From Serilophus lunatus (taxonomy: Eukaryota; Chordata; Aves; Passeriformes; Eurylaimidae): a stretch of DNA of 64,000 nucleotides. Within the stretch, counting starts at the first letter, position 1. Every line of letters begins with the position of its first letter. The position numbers and the translations under genes are program-made. A model generated the notes under the pieces. That model was given only the letters and a program-made list of their open reading frames with translations. It ran no database searches and had not been told where the DNA came from. This document shows positions 38,401 through 50,727 of this stretch, piece after piece. Location: NCBI GenBank assembly GCA_013399895.1, contig VXBA01001856.1:752680-816679 (forward strand). The letters are read 5' to 3'.

Positions 38401-41400
38401 AATTTGATTGTATTTCAAAGATGGAAAGTGGTATGACAATATATGCTGCTGGATGCTTTCAAAGGTCCAGTCACACTGGAGCAGAAAGGACAGGTCTCCA
38501 GGGAAACGCTTCAGCCTCCTTTGTCGAGGACATATCCAGAAGTACTCACCAAAACCAATACTCTGAACATTTGGCTTTTCTGTCTCTCATAGGACCCCAC
38601 CAATGAGAGTATGATTGTGAGTTGTTCTTTGAGATATTTGTAGATGGAAACTAAATTTCGCAGATTTAAATAAAACTCTGTAACTGTGAACAAAAAAATG
38701 GGTTCTGCTAAGCCAAATTTGGGGTTAATAATTAAAAAATGAAAACTTTTTGAATTAGCTGAAAGCTAAAAAGCTATAAAATGAAATTAAACGTAAAGAC
38801 TGTATCATTTTACTAATAGAAGACAATAAATACATAGAAACATTCAGAAACAGCTCAATGAGTTAAATGAATCCTTGGAAAGACAGAACATAAACTTTAA
38901 TCTGAATATTTATTTAGATACTAAAGTTGTCAAAACCAATGCCTGCTTTTAACTGGCAGATAAATTGTGCTCAGGCATAATTGCAATAAGAGCATCTATA
39001 CAGACAGTCTTCTGGATGTCAGTACTGAGCCTGCTTTTGACTTTGTGTTTAGCACTTTTTGCCTTTATTATCTTTCTTTTATTTACTGGTTTGTGCCCCA
39101 GGACATCTTCCCCAGCTACTGAGAGGTTCTGACAGGGAATCTTTCCAGAAGCTGTCAAGCTTAATATTTTTGTCATGATAGTGAATGTTTTCTTATACCA
39201 TCAAAAAGAAAGCATCTACCACATCCTGTGTTAGCAGCAAAGAAACAGCTGTTCGGGTTAAATGTGGTTGCTGCCATCAAATTTAAGATTCTTTTTTCCC
39301 CCATAGTTTTCCTCAAGTTGCACAATATATCCATACGACCTGCCAGTGAATTCAGAATGTAATTTTTAATTAAGAATACTGCTGCACTGAAGAGCCTCAG
39401 AAAGTGTATGGCTATTTTTTAAACAAAGAAACAAACAAGTCAGAGCATATCCTTTTAGGGATTGATTGATTAATTAATTCTTTTTCATTTATTTTTCAGA
39501 CAAATCTTGTCCATCCAATGTTGTCATATGTTTCCTAGTGTAGAACTAAAATCAGATTTAGAACTTATATTCTTCTAGCTGCTAAGTCATTACAACTTAA
39601 ATATTTCTAGTTTCCTTGATTATAGGTTCTTAGAATTACAAAATCACAAAATCATATAGGTTCCTTTGTGAATTAAAGTAGCTTTCCAGAATCCCACTTT
39701 CCTTTATTACAGTGTTCATAAACTTATTAAGACTGTATGTTAACAGATCTGTTTTAATACAAGTTCTAAATTACAAACATCAGAATTTTTCCCAGTAAGA
39801 TCATTAAATGCTCAAGTAATGTTACAGTTTGGCACAGAATATCTCTTGCTGCACAAAATTAAAGAATTCAGTCCTGCTGACTGACTTTCAAAAAAAAAAT
39901 CTATCAAAAGAAACAACCATATCAAGTTTGCAAGTGGTGCAGTTGTAGCTTCTATTCGAAAGAGCAGATGTCATGCAAAAGAAAGATGTGGTTTCTCCCC
40001 TCCACCCACACCTTGGCAGGTGATTAGATTTGCCCTGGGAATCAAACTCTTTGAAAAGGAAAATCCATCTGGATATTCCTTTTCAGCTAGAGTTAATCAA
40101 CCAGATTATGAAATATTTTTTTCTGATTTCATCAAGGTGAATTCTACATAGCCTGGGATGAGGTGGTAGTGTACAGGCGGCCAGAATCAAAAAGTTAAGG
40201 AGGATTCTGATACAGAGTAGTTTGGAGACATTAAGTGAAAAAACGTTATTTCTAGATAATCTAGATAATCTCTGTCTTTACCTCCTATTTCACATGACAC
40301 ACGGATCCTCTGTTTCACATGTCACTAATGTACTCATCTCATTTTTTTCAGTACTAGGCAGTTTTATATCTTAATTTCTAATTTTCAGGTCAACATACAC
40401 TAAGCTGATACTGTTTCCCTGCCTTTTCCCCCTTATATAAATGCTGCTCTTTCCTCTGCTTCTAAACTGCCACCTTTTGGCACCCAAATGCCATCCTGCA
40501 CCCAGGCAGCAAGAACTGCCCACCGTCAGTCACAATCTGTGTGCTGCAAGAAGGATGGGCTCTATGCTCCAGCACTGCTCTTGAACTCCTCAATCTCTAT
40601 ATTCTGGATTCAGGCAGTCAGAAAGAAGCCCCCATATTGCATTATAACATATGAGTTCCTACTACTAAAGAATGTAAATTTGGTTTTTATCTCTGACAAG
40701 TATATAAGAGAGCAATAAATGAGTGTATGAACATGTGAAAGCGCTTAGTGCAGAAAGCAAGTAAGAAAGAAATTCATCTCTTGCATAAGGCTTCTGGTCT
40801 CCAGCAAAGCTGGCTCAACCAATGTTTTGTCTATGTTTCTTAGGAAGAGTGAAACTTAAAAAATATAAAAGCAAACTGTTTGATGGATTGCTTTGAATAC
40901 TGCAGACTACATTTATGTTCAGCGTAGGGAATGTTTAAGGGTACCCCTCTGCAATTCCAGTTCCCTGATCTGGATATTACTGGAGCCAGCCACAAGTCCT
41001 GAATTTCTACCCATGGGAACCAGGGGACAAGGAGAGGCATGAGCTTGGGCCACAACACTGTGTGTCTCTCTCTGTGTCCTTCAAGCTGGAGACTCGGACA
41101 CTTGACCGCATCCAGAAAGGTGGGCACATATCATGCTGGTCTCTTTGCAGAAAAGCACTGCAGAAAACAGTTTACTATCAGGCCGATGACGTTCACACCG
41201 TATCTTTCCTCCTTCTTTCGCATGATTAAGCATTTATGGTGATCCAGCTACTATTACTTACCCTTCACCACAGTGTGTAAAATACACGAGTGAGTTCTTG
41301 CCCCTTCTGTTACAGCTGCCCTGCAGTGACACACTCTGGAATAGTGGCATCATCCTCAAAGCAAGAGAAGAGGACTAATTGTCATAACCCATGCCTATGA

Positions 41401-42346
41401 TTTTTAATTACAATTTAAATTTGAAAGTTTATTGTGATTTTTTCCCTAGTTTAGTTATGCAATTGAAATCAGAAATCAACCTCTGTGCAAGTATCACTGA
41501 AATATAGTAAAAATTAAAAGGCCATCTATTTGTATGCCCATGTCAAATCAAGGATCTTCAACCCCATCATGACAATGCTCATCACTTTCTGGTTTGCTTT
41601 GGCTTTTTCCAAGAGTTGCACAACTACTCATTAATTAATCTTCATGACAATGAGAAATAGAAAAGTTATATTTATTTGCATTGTACAAAGAATCAGATGG
41701 CAGAGATAGAGGATTTCTGGGGAAGTGATCTTCAGCCTTTTGCTCAAATCACAGTTTCTGCTAACTTTCCATATATAATTAATTTGCTAATTCTGTTCTG
41801 AATTATTTTGGGAGGGTTTTTTGCCCCAGTAATTACAATTAGCTGATGCAGTGCCTTTAATGTAGTGAAAACCTTCCAGATATAAAACCAAGAAAAATTA
41901 TTTTTACAAGACTGCTTATAAAAATATGTTGCATGTCTGAGATCACTTTGGATTAGTGAGGCTGGGAGATTTTAAGCTTTGGTATGCACAATGTATGCAG
42001 TAAAACTATGTAGATTCTTAGCAACAAAGTTCATTTTTTTTCTTGTTATTGTTTCCAGTTATTGAGTGCAGCCTGCTCTGATGATGGAAGTACTTAAAAT
42101 TGTATGGTTTTCTCCTTCTTAGAGTTTCATCCTAGTCGCATTTAATTATACATTTTTAGCTGTGTAACAGTGTAGACAAAACAAAGTATCACTAACTTCT
42201 AGCAATGAAAGTAAGAAGGGCATTTAAGTCAACAGTTTTTATACCTCTGTTATTCTCTGATTCTTAGGAGCAGTAAGGCCCATCCAAAACTAAACCCACT
42301 TTTCCTCATACTTACCAGGAATCTACTTTTATAAATGCATTCTTCC

Positions 42347-42440
42347 TATATATATATATATGATGTACATATATTTATGTATTCTATATAGATATATTTA
42401 AATACTTCCAGATGTTTATATATTTTAATAGATAAATATA
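42347..42440. repeat. (TA)n and AT-rich block
   Basis: (TA)7-8 is followed by degenerate TATATTTA units for about 80 bases. Simple sequence. Confidence 0.75.
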
Positions 42441-45400
42441 GAAAGTAATTTACAAAAATACCAGAAGTTAACTTGCTGCTTCCCTGAAGTTTGTCAGATT
42501 GTGTCTGCAGCTGTCTGTTCTCTTCTGCCATCATGTGGGTATTACTAAAGTGCAGAAATGCAGCAGCTGTTGGGAGAGGATTAGAGGATTCCCTGCATCT
42601 CCCAGGTACATTGGGCAAACGGGGGTAGCTGCCTTTTCACTCCAAAACCGTCGAGTAAAAAGCATGAAATCTGAAACACTTCTCCATATCTTCAGTTCTT
42701 TTATAATATGAGTTCAATACACATTAATAAGATAAAGATAAAATAAAACTAAAATAAATAAATACAATAGCTATAATTAATATAATAAAACTTTGGTTGA
42801 TTTCCTGTAGAAATGTTTTATTGGAATGCAGCACTCTTTGATTGTGGTATCCTGCATGCTTTTTCTAAGGAACTCCAGGAGCTGAACCCCTCCAGGCTGG
42901 TTTCTACTTGTTCTCAGGGACCATCCACGTCTCCAGAGCAGCTCCTTTTTCACAGGTCATCAGAGTTTAAGGGGCTGTTATTAAATATGGTCCTTTCAGT
43001 TTAGTATATTTAATCCTATGTCCCTGTGATTATGCTACTGACAAAATATATCAAATGGAAGATATATACAGTTCAGGTACTACAAATAAAGGCTCTTTTG
43101 ACTTTACAACTAGTTAAACAAAGAATTGTCTAACTCCTGACTCAAATATGGTCTGCAAGTTTTTACTTCTCTAGTAAAGGCCTAAAAGGGATAATAAAAT
43201 TTTATTAATATTTTATTTATTCCAAAATTATTTAGAATCGCCATCACTCTAGAACTGCTGTATAATGGCATTCAAGTTGCAATAGTTTTCTCCATAACTA
43301 GCAAGAAACAAAACTCATACTTCTTTTGGAGAATGTTGAAGGAGTGTTAATGTAGCACATGGTAGCTTCACACATGCATTTCAAGAGACAGTGTGTGAGG
43401 ATTTCACCCTTGTATAAACACTGGTATTCTGGGTAAGTGCATATTTTGTCTTTCTACTGAAAATAACAAAAGAGGGAAAAGTAAATCTAGGTCTTTTCAT
43501 TAAACAAAGGATAAAATAATGCCTTAGAAGAAGCTACAGAAGTGTGGGGGTTTTTTCCCCTTGTGTATCCTAAGTTTGTGAATAGTTAATATTTTCTTTA
43601 ACACCAGTTAATCTATAAATATCTTTTCGACCTTTGGATAACAGCAGGCTTAATACATCTGCATGTCAAACACTGCAAGTTTTACTTTGATTCACCCACT
43701 TTAAGATAAGCTACCATGTGTGCCAGACAGCTGTTTTTTCTCATAACTTCCCACATAACTAAAACTTTTGCATAGTTACAAAGGAAAAAAATGACACCAG
43801 AATCACAGAGATATATCTGCATTACTCAGGACTAAATGGCTTCTGCTTACTTGCTTCAGCCAAGTATAAACCATTCAAAAGTACACTAACTCAGCTTCTA
43901 AAAGCAAATGTCTTGTCAGCGTGTTTCACACTAGTAGTAAGCACTCTATTTGTAGATTTTTCTCCTTCACTAAGTATCAGAAGTAAATAGTAAAAATCAC
44001 ACAACTTTTATTTATGGTGTTAAATAAAAAAAAAAGGGCAAGAGTGGTGGTTAGAACGTGATATCTTAATTTGGGTGTTCAGAAAGTTTCAAGGAGACTT
44101 AAAGAAAAGCACGCCGTTTTGAAAAGCTATTATCAAAGCCCTAAATGCTTTGTAAAATAATCAAGACTAGATGATGCTAGAAATACAGCAAAATGCAACT
44201 AGAAACCAAAAGCAAAACTATTCCATGTGTACTGTGGAATATATACAAATACATGCATGAAATGGTTTGGATTAACAATTTATTTATTTTTTTTTAGTGC
44301 TTTCATCAAACTGGTAAATATTACATGCATTCATCACCTTGCTCTGCCAAACAGGTGGAATGCTTATGAACACTTTGCCTGTTTTAGCAATAAATAATGT
44401 TCACCAAATGTTTAACAAGCAAAGCTGTGATTTCCTTTCATCTCAGTGTGGTAAGAGACAAACTAAGAAATATTAATAAGGGTTAATTAATCCACATGTA
44501 AATTCAGCTGACACTAAAACCCAATAGGAAGCCAGAAAGAAAACCAGAAAGAAAACACTTGGACCCCACTCACTGCCAGCATCTTAGCTCATGCATTTTA
44601 CATGAAATCAGCATTATACAAAAAATACAGTGACTAAGAAACACAAAAATAACTATTGCAAGAGAGAATATAAGTCTAAGCCTTCCCTCAAAAGAGATCT
44701 ACAGTCAATTCATTAATTTTCTCCTTTTACTTCATATTTCTTGTGTTTGATGTTACACCATGGCTTAATTTTAAGTGAAAAGTTTTCCTGTGAAGCCTCT
44801 TCCACAATATGGTGGTTTGGTCAGGCCCCTACAATCCCCACCACACCAAGACTGGCTTTTCAAGTTTCTGGGTTGGTCTGTGGCACTGCAAATACACAAG
44901 GTCCCTATGGAAGGGCAGGCAGAGGTGTCTCCTCCTCACCTCAGATGGAGAGAAAGCAGCAGTAGCTGTCCTGTGTTTCATTGGATTCCTGTACCTGCTG
45001 TGTGTCATGGTGCTATGAGCAAGACAGAAAAATGTAGGCAGCTCCCAGCTGGAATCACAGCAGGTTTAACTGGGAGCAAGGCAACTATTTACACAGAGCA
45101 CTGTTTCTGCAATCACTGACATGTTTGACTCTGCAGTCCAAAATGAGAGGATCTCTGAAACATAGGCTACTAGAGCCCTTTATGTATTTCAGACAAGACT
45201 GCTGTAGCCAGCTTCTTTTTTTCCCACCTGAAGTGATTTGTCCTTGTTGTAGGAATTAAAGTTTTGTTTGACTGGCTCCTGAATTTCATTATCATTTTTT
45301 GCTTACCAGGCTTGCTGCCCTCTTCATCTTTCTTACTCAAGTTCAGCTTTCCATGATGTCAACAAGTTGAAGGGAAGCTGCTCTGTTGATCTCCTCATTC

Positions 45401-46470
45401 CATGACTGAATAAATACGTGCAACTTGCTAATAGTACATTATTATTTCTCAAGTTCCCAGAGCTATAGAAAGTTCTGACAGCTCATGCAGAGCACAAGGC
45501 TGTTAGTACTTATCTTTCAATAAAATAGACTAATGAGAAAATTTCCCATCAGATCTCAACAAGAGTGTTTTGTTCCTTATAATGTAATGTTGACACATTT
45601 GTGTGCTACTGTTCTGGGCCTGGATGTCAAAGTGTATTAGACTTGTACATTTTATTCACAAATTTGGTTGGTAAAATAAATTCTTACCTTCTGTGGTTCC
45701 AGTATTAGGTATTTTCAATTCCACTGATGGCATGTTCACGAGCAAATATCTGAGGAAATATTGGCATAGACTAGCTAAGGTTATGTCCCTTATCTGAAAT
45801 CACCAGGAATCTTAAAATCCAGGGAAATTCAAAAGCATTTTTGAAAACAGTTAATCTACAGGTTCCTGTCCTAAGTCTAATGTATTAAATACCTGAAAAA
45901 GCAATTATTTCAGCTATCTCATTAACTATATAGATTAAAAAAGGAATCAGTCTGAGTTTAAACTGGCAACAATGAACATTTTAGTCCCAAGTCATAGATT
46001 TCATGTCAGAGTTTTTCTGTCTTTTCAGCCTGAGCAGTAATTTTGAAGGGACTGGGCACACAGTGCTTGTCTTCAGTGTATCTATAACATACATACAACT
46101 CTTCACAAATGCAAAGAGGACACACCATGTCATCAGACATGTACATGGTAACCTAAGCAGGGATCTGCTCCAGCTGGCAGTAATGAACTCTGGCAGTGAA
46201 GCAGTAGTTATTTTTGTACTAAATGACAAACTGCCATGTCCTGTTATCCAGGAGCTTTAAGGATTGGCACATTCTGTTTCTTCTAATGGAAACAGTTTAA
46301 AATTAAAAGATAAGTTAACATATGCCAGCAGGAATGGATATGGAGCTGTATTTCCCCAGGTAGCCAAAAAATTAAATACCAGCGATTTTTGTAACTACGG
46401 TGGGTTTTGTCAGTTCACTTTATTTCAAGGTGTGTTTAAACTTCAAACAAGTAATTGAATTAGCATCCCA

Positions 46471-46489
46471 GCATCCCCTCTGCTGGCCA
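46471..46489 (-). promoter_or_regulatory. CTCF-like binding motif, minus strand
   Basis: The minus strand reads TGGCCAGCAGAGGGGATGC. It agrees with the extended CTCF motif TGG-CCA-S-Y-AG-R-GGG and then differs where C is usual after GGG. The motif points in the minus direction. Sequence match only. Confidence 0.4.
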
Positions 46490-47657
46490 CTTTTCCCAGG
46501 AGAAGATAGACAAGGGCTGAGGGTATCACAAGTAATTACTCCTACACGTATGAGCAGACATTCTACCAACAAAGTGACAACCACCATTTTAGTCAAAGAG
46601 AAGAGATGGTGAAGGCTAACACCTTGTTGCTTCTCTGTCTGTTAGGAACGGGTAGTTGTGAAGTAGTTCAGACTATCTACATCTCTTTAGATGAACATCA
46701 CAGTCTAATATGATTACCTTTTCCTAGGGGTAATTCCATTTAGTATTTAGCTCTGAATCAGCCTTTCACCCCTTCTCTAATATTTTGCATTTTCAGCACT
46801 GTAAGGCAATGTCTGCATTTTTGATCTGGTTTTTATGCAGTGCTTGAGCCATGATTAAGATTCCTACAGCAGGTATTGCTAGCAACATTTCACTCTCACA
46901 CATTCAAAATGCCCTTTCCAGTGGCTTCTCTGTCAGACTCATATTTCCAAAATTTAGTATACAGGGAAGGATTTGGCGCAGACACTAAAATTCCACGCAG
47001 TGTTATAAACTATGGAAGTACGATATGTCCTAGAAAGACTATGTGCTCTGGTTCATCTTTAAGGACTCATGCTTTTAATGGAATTTTATCTTCCCAGACA
47101 TTATGAAATCCATTAAAATGAAAAATGCTTCTTTTCGGTTCCTGGAAGTAATTAATTCATTTCTACTTAAAATAAAGTACAGATATTGTAGTAACTGTAA
47201 CCGTCAGAAAAGGAGACGCATTACAAAGGCTTAGGAAATAGAGTCTGGGTTCCTGACAGGCAGCTCAGGAGCTGCAGGGAATTAATGGTGCTGGGCACAT
47301 TAAGTTTTTTTATACCATATTAGCAAGAATCAAGGACCCTGAAATGAGGTTTAATGACAGGATCAAAACTTTACAAAGTTTCGCAATTTCCTTTTCAAGC
47401 CTCAGTATTTTAGCAAGAGGAGACTATGATTTAGTTAGGCAGAGGTGAACTAAGTATTGCTATACTTGCCAAAACAAAAAGGGTTTTTTGCAAGAATATT
47501 GTAAATGAATGGAGCATTGGGCAGTGATACGGCCAAATTTTAATGTATACATGTGAGAAAGTATTAAATGTTGTTGGTGTGTTTAAGCTGCCGACAGAAA
47601 AACAAAATATTCAGTTTGAATCCTTTGTGATATAGTCCACCTTTACTAGGCACAATT
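46490..47657. other. Non-coding stretch, no gene recognised
   Basis: Unique AT-rich sequence between the CTCF-like motif and the next CR1. Nothing recognisable. Confidence 0.55.
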
Positions 47658-47909
47658 AGAGTGTCCAAGGGAGGGCTACAAAGATGGGGAAGGTTGGATA
47701 TTGGGAAAAGATTCTACACCCAGACGGTGGTTGGGAACAGGCTCCCCAGGGAAGTGGTCACAGCACCAAACCTGACAGAGCTCAGGAAGTGTTTGGACAA
47801 TGCTCTCAGGCACATGGTGTGTGATTCTTGGCATTGTCCTGTGCAGAGCCAGCAGTTGGACTCAATGTCCCTTGTGAGTCCCAACTCAAGATAATCTATG
47901 ATTTTATGA
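47658..47909 (+). mobile_element. CR1 LINE 3' fragment, forward orientation
   Basis: It reads 'gttggatattgggaaaagattct', 'cccagacggtggttggg', 'aggctccccagggaagtggtcacagcacc', 'gtgtttggacaatgctctcaggcacatggtg', 'gtcctgtgcagagccag' and 'ttggactcaatg' in that order. It finishes with 'aatctatgattttatga', the CR1 terminal repeat. The first ~35 bases match a more 5' part of CR1, so an internal deletion is likely at about 47693. It belongs to the same subfamily type as the reverse copy at 16392. Confidence 0.9.
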
Positions 47910-48456
47910 ATGAAGTTGCAAAAAATAATTACACAGATGCAAAGTAAAAAATGCTGTCATGTACTGTAATAAAAGATTAATCACACTGTTCACACTAAGC
48001 ATCCATATCAGTAATAATTTAAGTGATTTCATCAAGTCTTTAAGTAGTGTAAATATAGCCCATCTGAGAAGCTAAATGCAGCATGACAAATCACTCAAGA
48101 TATAGTAACCACCTTGAGTACAAGTTCTGGGTCTATCTGTATCAGAACAAAACAGGAGTCCACACAAGAGAACTCCTGCAAATGGGTGAACATGATGGGA
48201 CAGGAATGGCCAAACCTGGATGGACAGAACACAAGTCCTTGTATCAGCATACAAGTCTTCAAGCTGTTTTATTGGGGAGGTTTGTGTGTTTGGATTTTTT
48301 TGTTTTTATCTACAATGGAAGTGTTCAGTTTTCAGATACTCTTGAAATGTTTTAGAAACAGAATCTGTTATTTCTGCTTTGCCTTTTGCAAGCTCTACAC
48401 CACATTTAACCATAAGAATTTCTTACTGGGGCACTAAAGTATCTTTCCATGTTCCT

Positions 48457-48680
48457 ATCATAAAATCATAGAATGGATTGGGTTGGAAGGGACCTAAAAT
48501 GTCATCTAGTTCCAATGTCCCTGCCATGGGCAGAGGCACCTTCCACCAGTCCAGGTTGCTCAGAGCCCCACCCAGCCTGGCTTTGAACACTTCCACAGAT
48601 GGGAATCCACAACTTCCCTGGGCAACCTGTTCCAGTGCCTCACCACCCTCACAGTAAAGAATTTTCCTATGTCCTATGTG
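48457..48680 (-). mobile_element. CR1 LINE 3' fragment, reverse orientation
   Basis: The plus strand begins 'tcataaaatcatagaatgg' and continues 'ttgggttggaagggacct', 'tgtccctgccatgggcagaggcaccttcca', 'ccaggttgctcagagcccc', 'tggctttgaacacttcca' and 'acttccctgggcaacctgttcc'. This is the exact order of a reverse CR1 end. It is the best-preserved copy here, differs in subfamily from the one at 47658, and lies in the opposite orientation 550 bases away. Confidence 0.92.
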
Positions 48681-50019
48681 CTCTTGAATTCCTTTAAAAA
48701 TGTATTTATTTTCTATCTTGTATTTTTAAGGAAAAAAGTGGTTTCCTTCATCTTCTAGATAATAGTGCCTTTGACTCTGTATGTAGTATTTCTATCTATA
48801 TATATTCTGTTTCAGGACGAATGGAGAGAGTGCTAAGGTATGAGTATGCTGAAGTACAAAACACACCCTTTGCACATGTCACAACATCTGAGTTTATAGC
48901 TCTGAGTCTCTGGTTGTTTGCGTTTATTTACAGTGTCTGGATCTGTACACACTTTGCTGAAGGGACAGAATAATACAGAGTTCTGAATCAGAAAATACTT
49001 TTACTAGATTTTTTTATTGGATTTTTATATTTAAAATAACTAAGATTCTTTATTGCATAACTCTTATATTCATGTTTGCTAGCTGGACATTAACTGAATG
49101 ATTCAAAACCCTAAAATTGCAGTATATATGTACTAACATTATTAATTTTTTAAAATTTAACACAGTTTCTAACTGCAGTATTTATCTTAAAGATGAGCCC
49201 AAGTTACGATATTTATATCCAGATTCAATTTCCCTGTTTTTCAGATGATGCAGATGTACTGCTGGCTTTTAACTTACATCCCATTTAAATAACCCTTGCA
49301 TTTCTGTGCATATCACTTGTTATCTCTAGCAAGAAAAAATAAGCATCTAGGATTCAAGAGGCTTTTGTTTAGGGATTCCTCAGAGAAGAATAAAGAATAA
49401 ATTTTTATGAGATAGTTTGACTGAGCTGAGCTGAGCTGAGGAGCAGGTGTTTGGAATTCATGCAGAAGGCTTTACTTGTTGTCAGTGTGTTTAAAGCTGG
49501 AGAAAGAGCCAGTGCAGTTTTCTTCAGCTTGTAAACTTTGGTTGCTGATGTGATGGGAAACAGTGACTATTCTGCTTACAAATTTAGACTCCATCCTAAG
49601 AGATTCTACTAGTCCCAGGCTCTGGGACAAATCCAGGTTCTTTTTTTCATGGCCCTTATATTTCAGAACAATAATATAACACATATGCATTTGCTTGCTG
49701 AAAGCGTAGAAGAAAGTTTCCTTCCTGTGCAATATGAGCAGCCCTTCCAGTCTTCACCTACACAAATCACAAGGCTCTCTGAGAACCAGGATGAAATAAA
49801 TGAATTGAATATATATGTTATTATTTCTGTAAATTGCTCTCACTTGTTTGTTGATAAGGCTTCTGCCTTCTCGGGTTATATGCAATATAGGTATAATAAC
49901 AATTGCTAAATAAGAGAAGATTTAATAGACTAGCTTAGTATGAGAGTCCCAGTAAGAGTTTTCCCAGAACTATCAACTGCCAGGTAGGAAGCAATGCACT
50001 GAGAAACACTCTTCAGTGC
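48681..50019. other. Non-coding stretch between CR1 copies
   Basis: No gene seen. Contains the (CTGAG)4 repeat at 49421-49440. Confidence 0.55.
49421..49440 (+). repeat. (CTGAG)4 pentamer repeat
   Basis: Four perfect copies of CTGAG, i.e. GAGCT-type units, followed by GAGCAG. The unit is the same as the core of immunoglobulin switch regions, but four copies are far too few for that role. Confidence 0.85.
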
Positions 50020-50727
50020 CACTACTTGAGTTGGGGCAATCCCAAGCACAGGCTGAGAAGAGAATGTGTTTTAGAGCAGCCCTGGGCAAAAAGATTTTGG
50101 GGTGTTGGTTGATGAGAAGCTCAAAATGACCCAGCAATGTGCACTCACAGCCCAGAAAACCAAATGTGTCCTGGACAGCATCAAAAGCAGCTTTGGCAGC
50201 CGGTTGCCCCTCTGCTCTGCTTTTGTAAGGCCCCACCTGCACTACAGTGTCCAGATCTGGGGGCCCCCAACATAAGGAGGAGGTGGACCTGTTGGAGTGA
50301 GTCCGGAGGAGCCCAGGAAGATGATCCCAGGGCTGGAGCACCTCTGCTATGAAGACAGGCTGAGAGAGTTGGGGAAGTTCAGCTTGAGGAAGAGAAGGTT
50401 CTGAGGGGACATTTTAACACCTTCCAGTACCTAAAAAGGACTGATAGGGGAGGGACTGTAAACGAGGGCAAGTAGATAAGGCAAGAGGTAATGGCCTTAA
50501 ATTGAAAGAGGGCAGGTTCAGATTAAGCATTAGGAGGAAAATCTTTACTGTGACTGGCACAGGTTGCTCAGAGAAGATGTGGCTGCCCCATCCCTGGAAG
50601 TGTTCAAGGCCAGGTTGGATGGGGCTCTGAACAACCTGTCTAGTGGAAGGTGCCCCTGCCCACGGCAGAGAAGTTGGAATGAGATGATCTTTAAGGCTAC
50701 TTTAAACCAAAACCATTCCATGACTTA
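50020..50727 (+). mobile_element. CR1 LINE 3' portion with ORF2 C-terminus remnant, forward
   Basis: The longest CR1 copy in the window, about 700 bases. From 50092 the forward frame reads DFGVLVDEKLKMTQQCAL and on to VRPHLHYSVQIWGPP, the well-known CR1 ORF2 C-terminal motifs (GVLVDEKL...; L(V)RPHLEY-VQ-WGP). A stop then follows, with frameshifts and further pieces (GLEHLCYEDRLRELG, then the 'ggggacat..taacaccttccagtacct' region). The 3' UTR follows: 'gtgttcaaggccaggttggatggggctctgaacaacctgtctagtggaaggtgcccctgcc' in pieces, closing 'aaccattccatga'. No functional protein can be made. Confidence 0.92.

Larger units (their letters stand above)
32071..46470. other. Non-coding stretch, no gene recognised
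   Basis: The longest featureless part of the window. Open frames up to about 130 codons (such as 36114-36509 on the plus strand) show no homology I can name and no exon-like borders. Simple-sequence tracts are the A-rich block at 35306-35400 and AT-rich blocks at 42347-42440 and around 42720-42790. A pair of 12-bp repeats (ccagaaagaaaa type) lies near 44530. In 46003-46458 one plus-strand frame is interrupted by a single TAA; see findings. Confidence 0.55.

Noticed and set aside
39630..39680. 'gaattacaaaatcacaaaatcatataggttcc' resembling a reversed CR1 tail
   Set aside because: Only the repetitive tail-like part matches; the diagnostic 'ggttggaagggacc' and downstream CR1 phrases are absent.
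42525..42539. CTCF-like word CCCACATGATGGCAG on the minus strand
   Set aside because: It lacks the invariant A of the AG pair and the G-run of the core, so it is weaker than the three sites reported.
49421..49440. CTGAG/GAGCT repeat as an immunoglobulin switch-like region
   Set aside because: There are only four units, while switch regions span kilobases, and no immunoglobulin exon is nearby.
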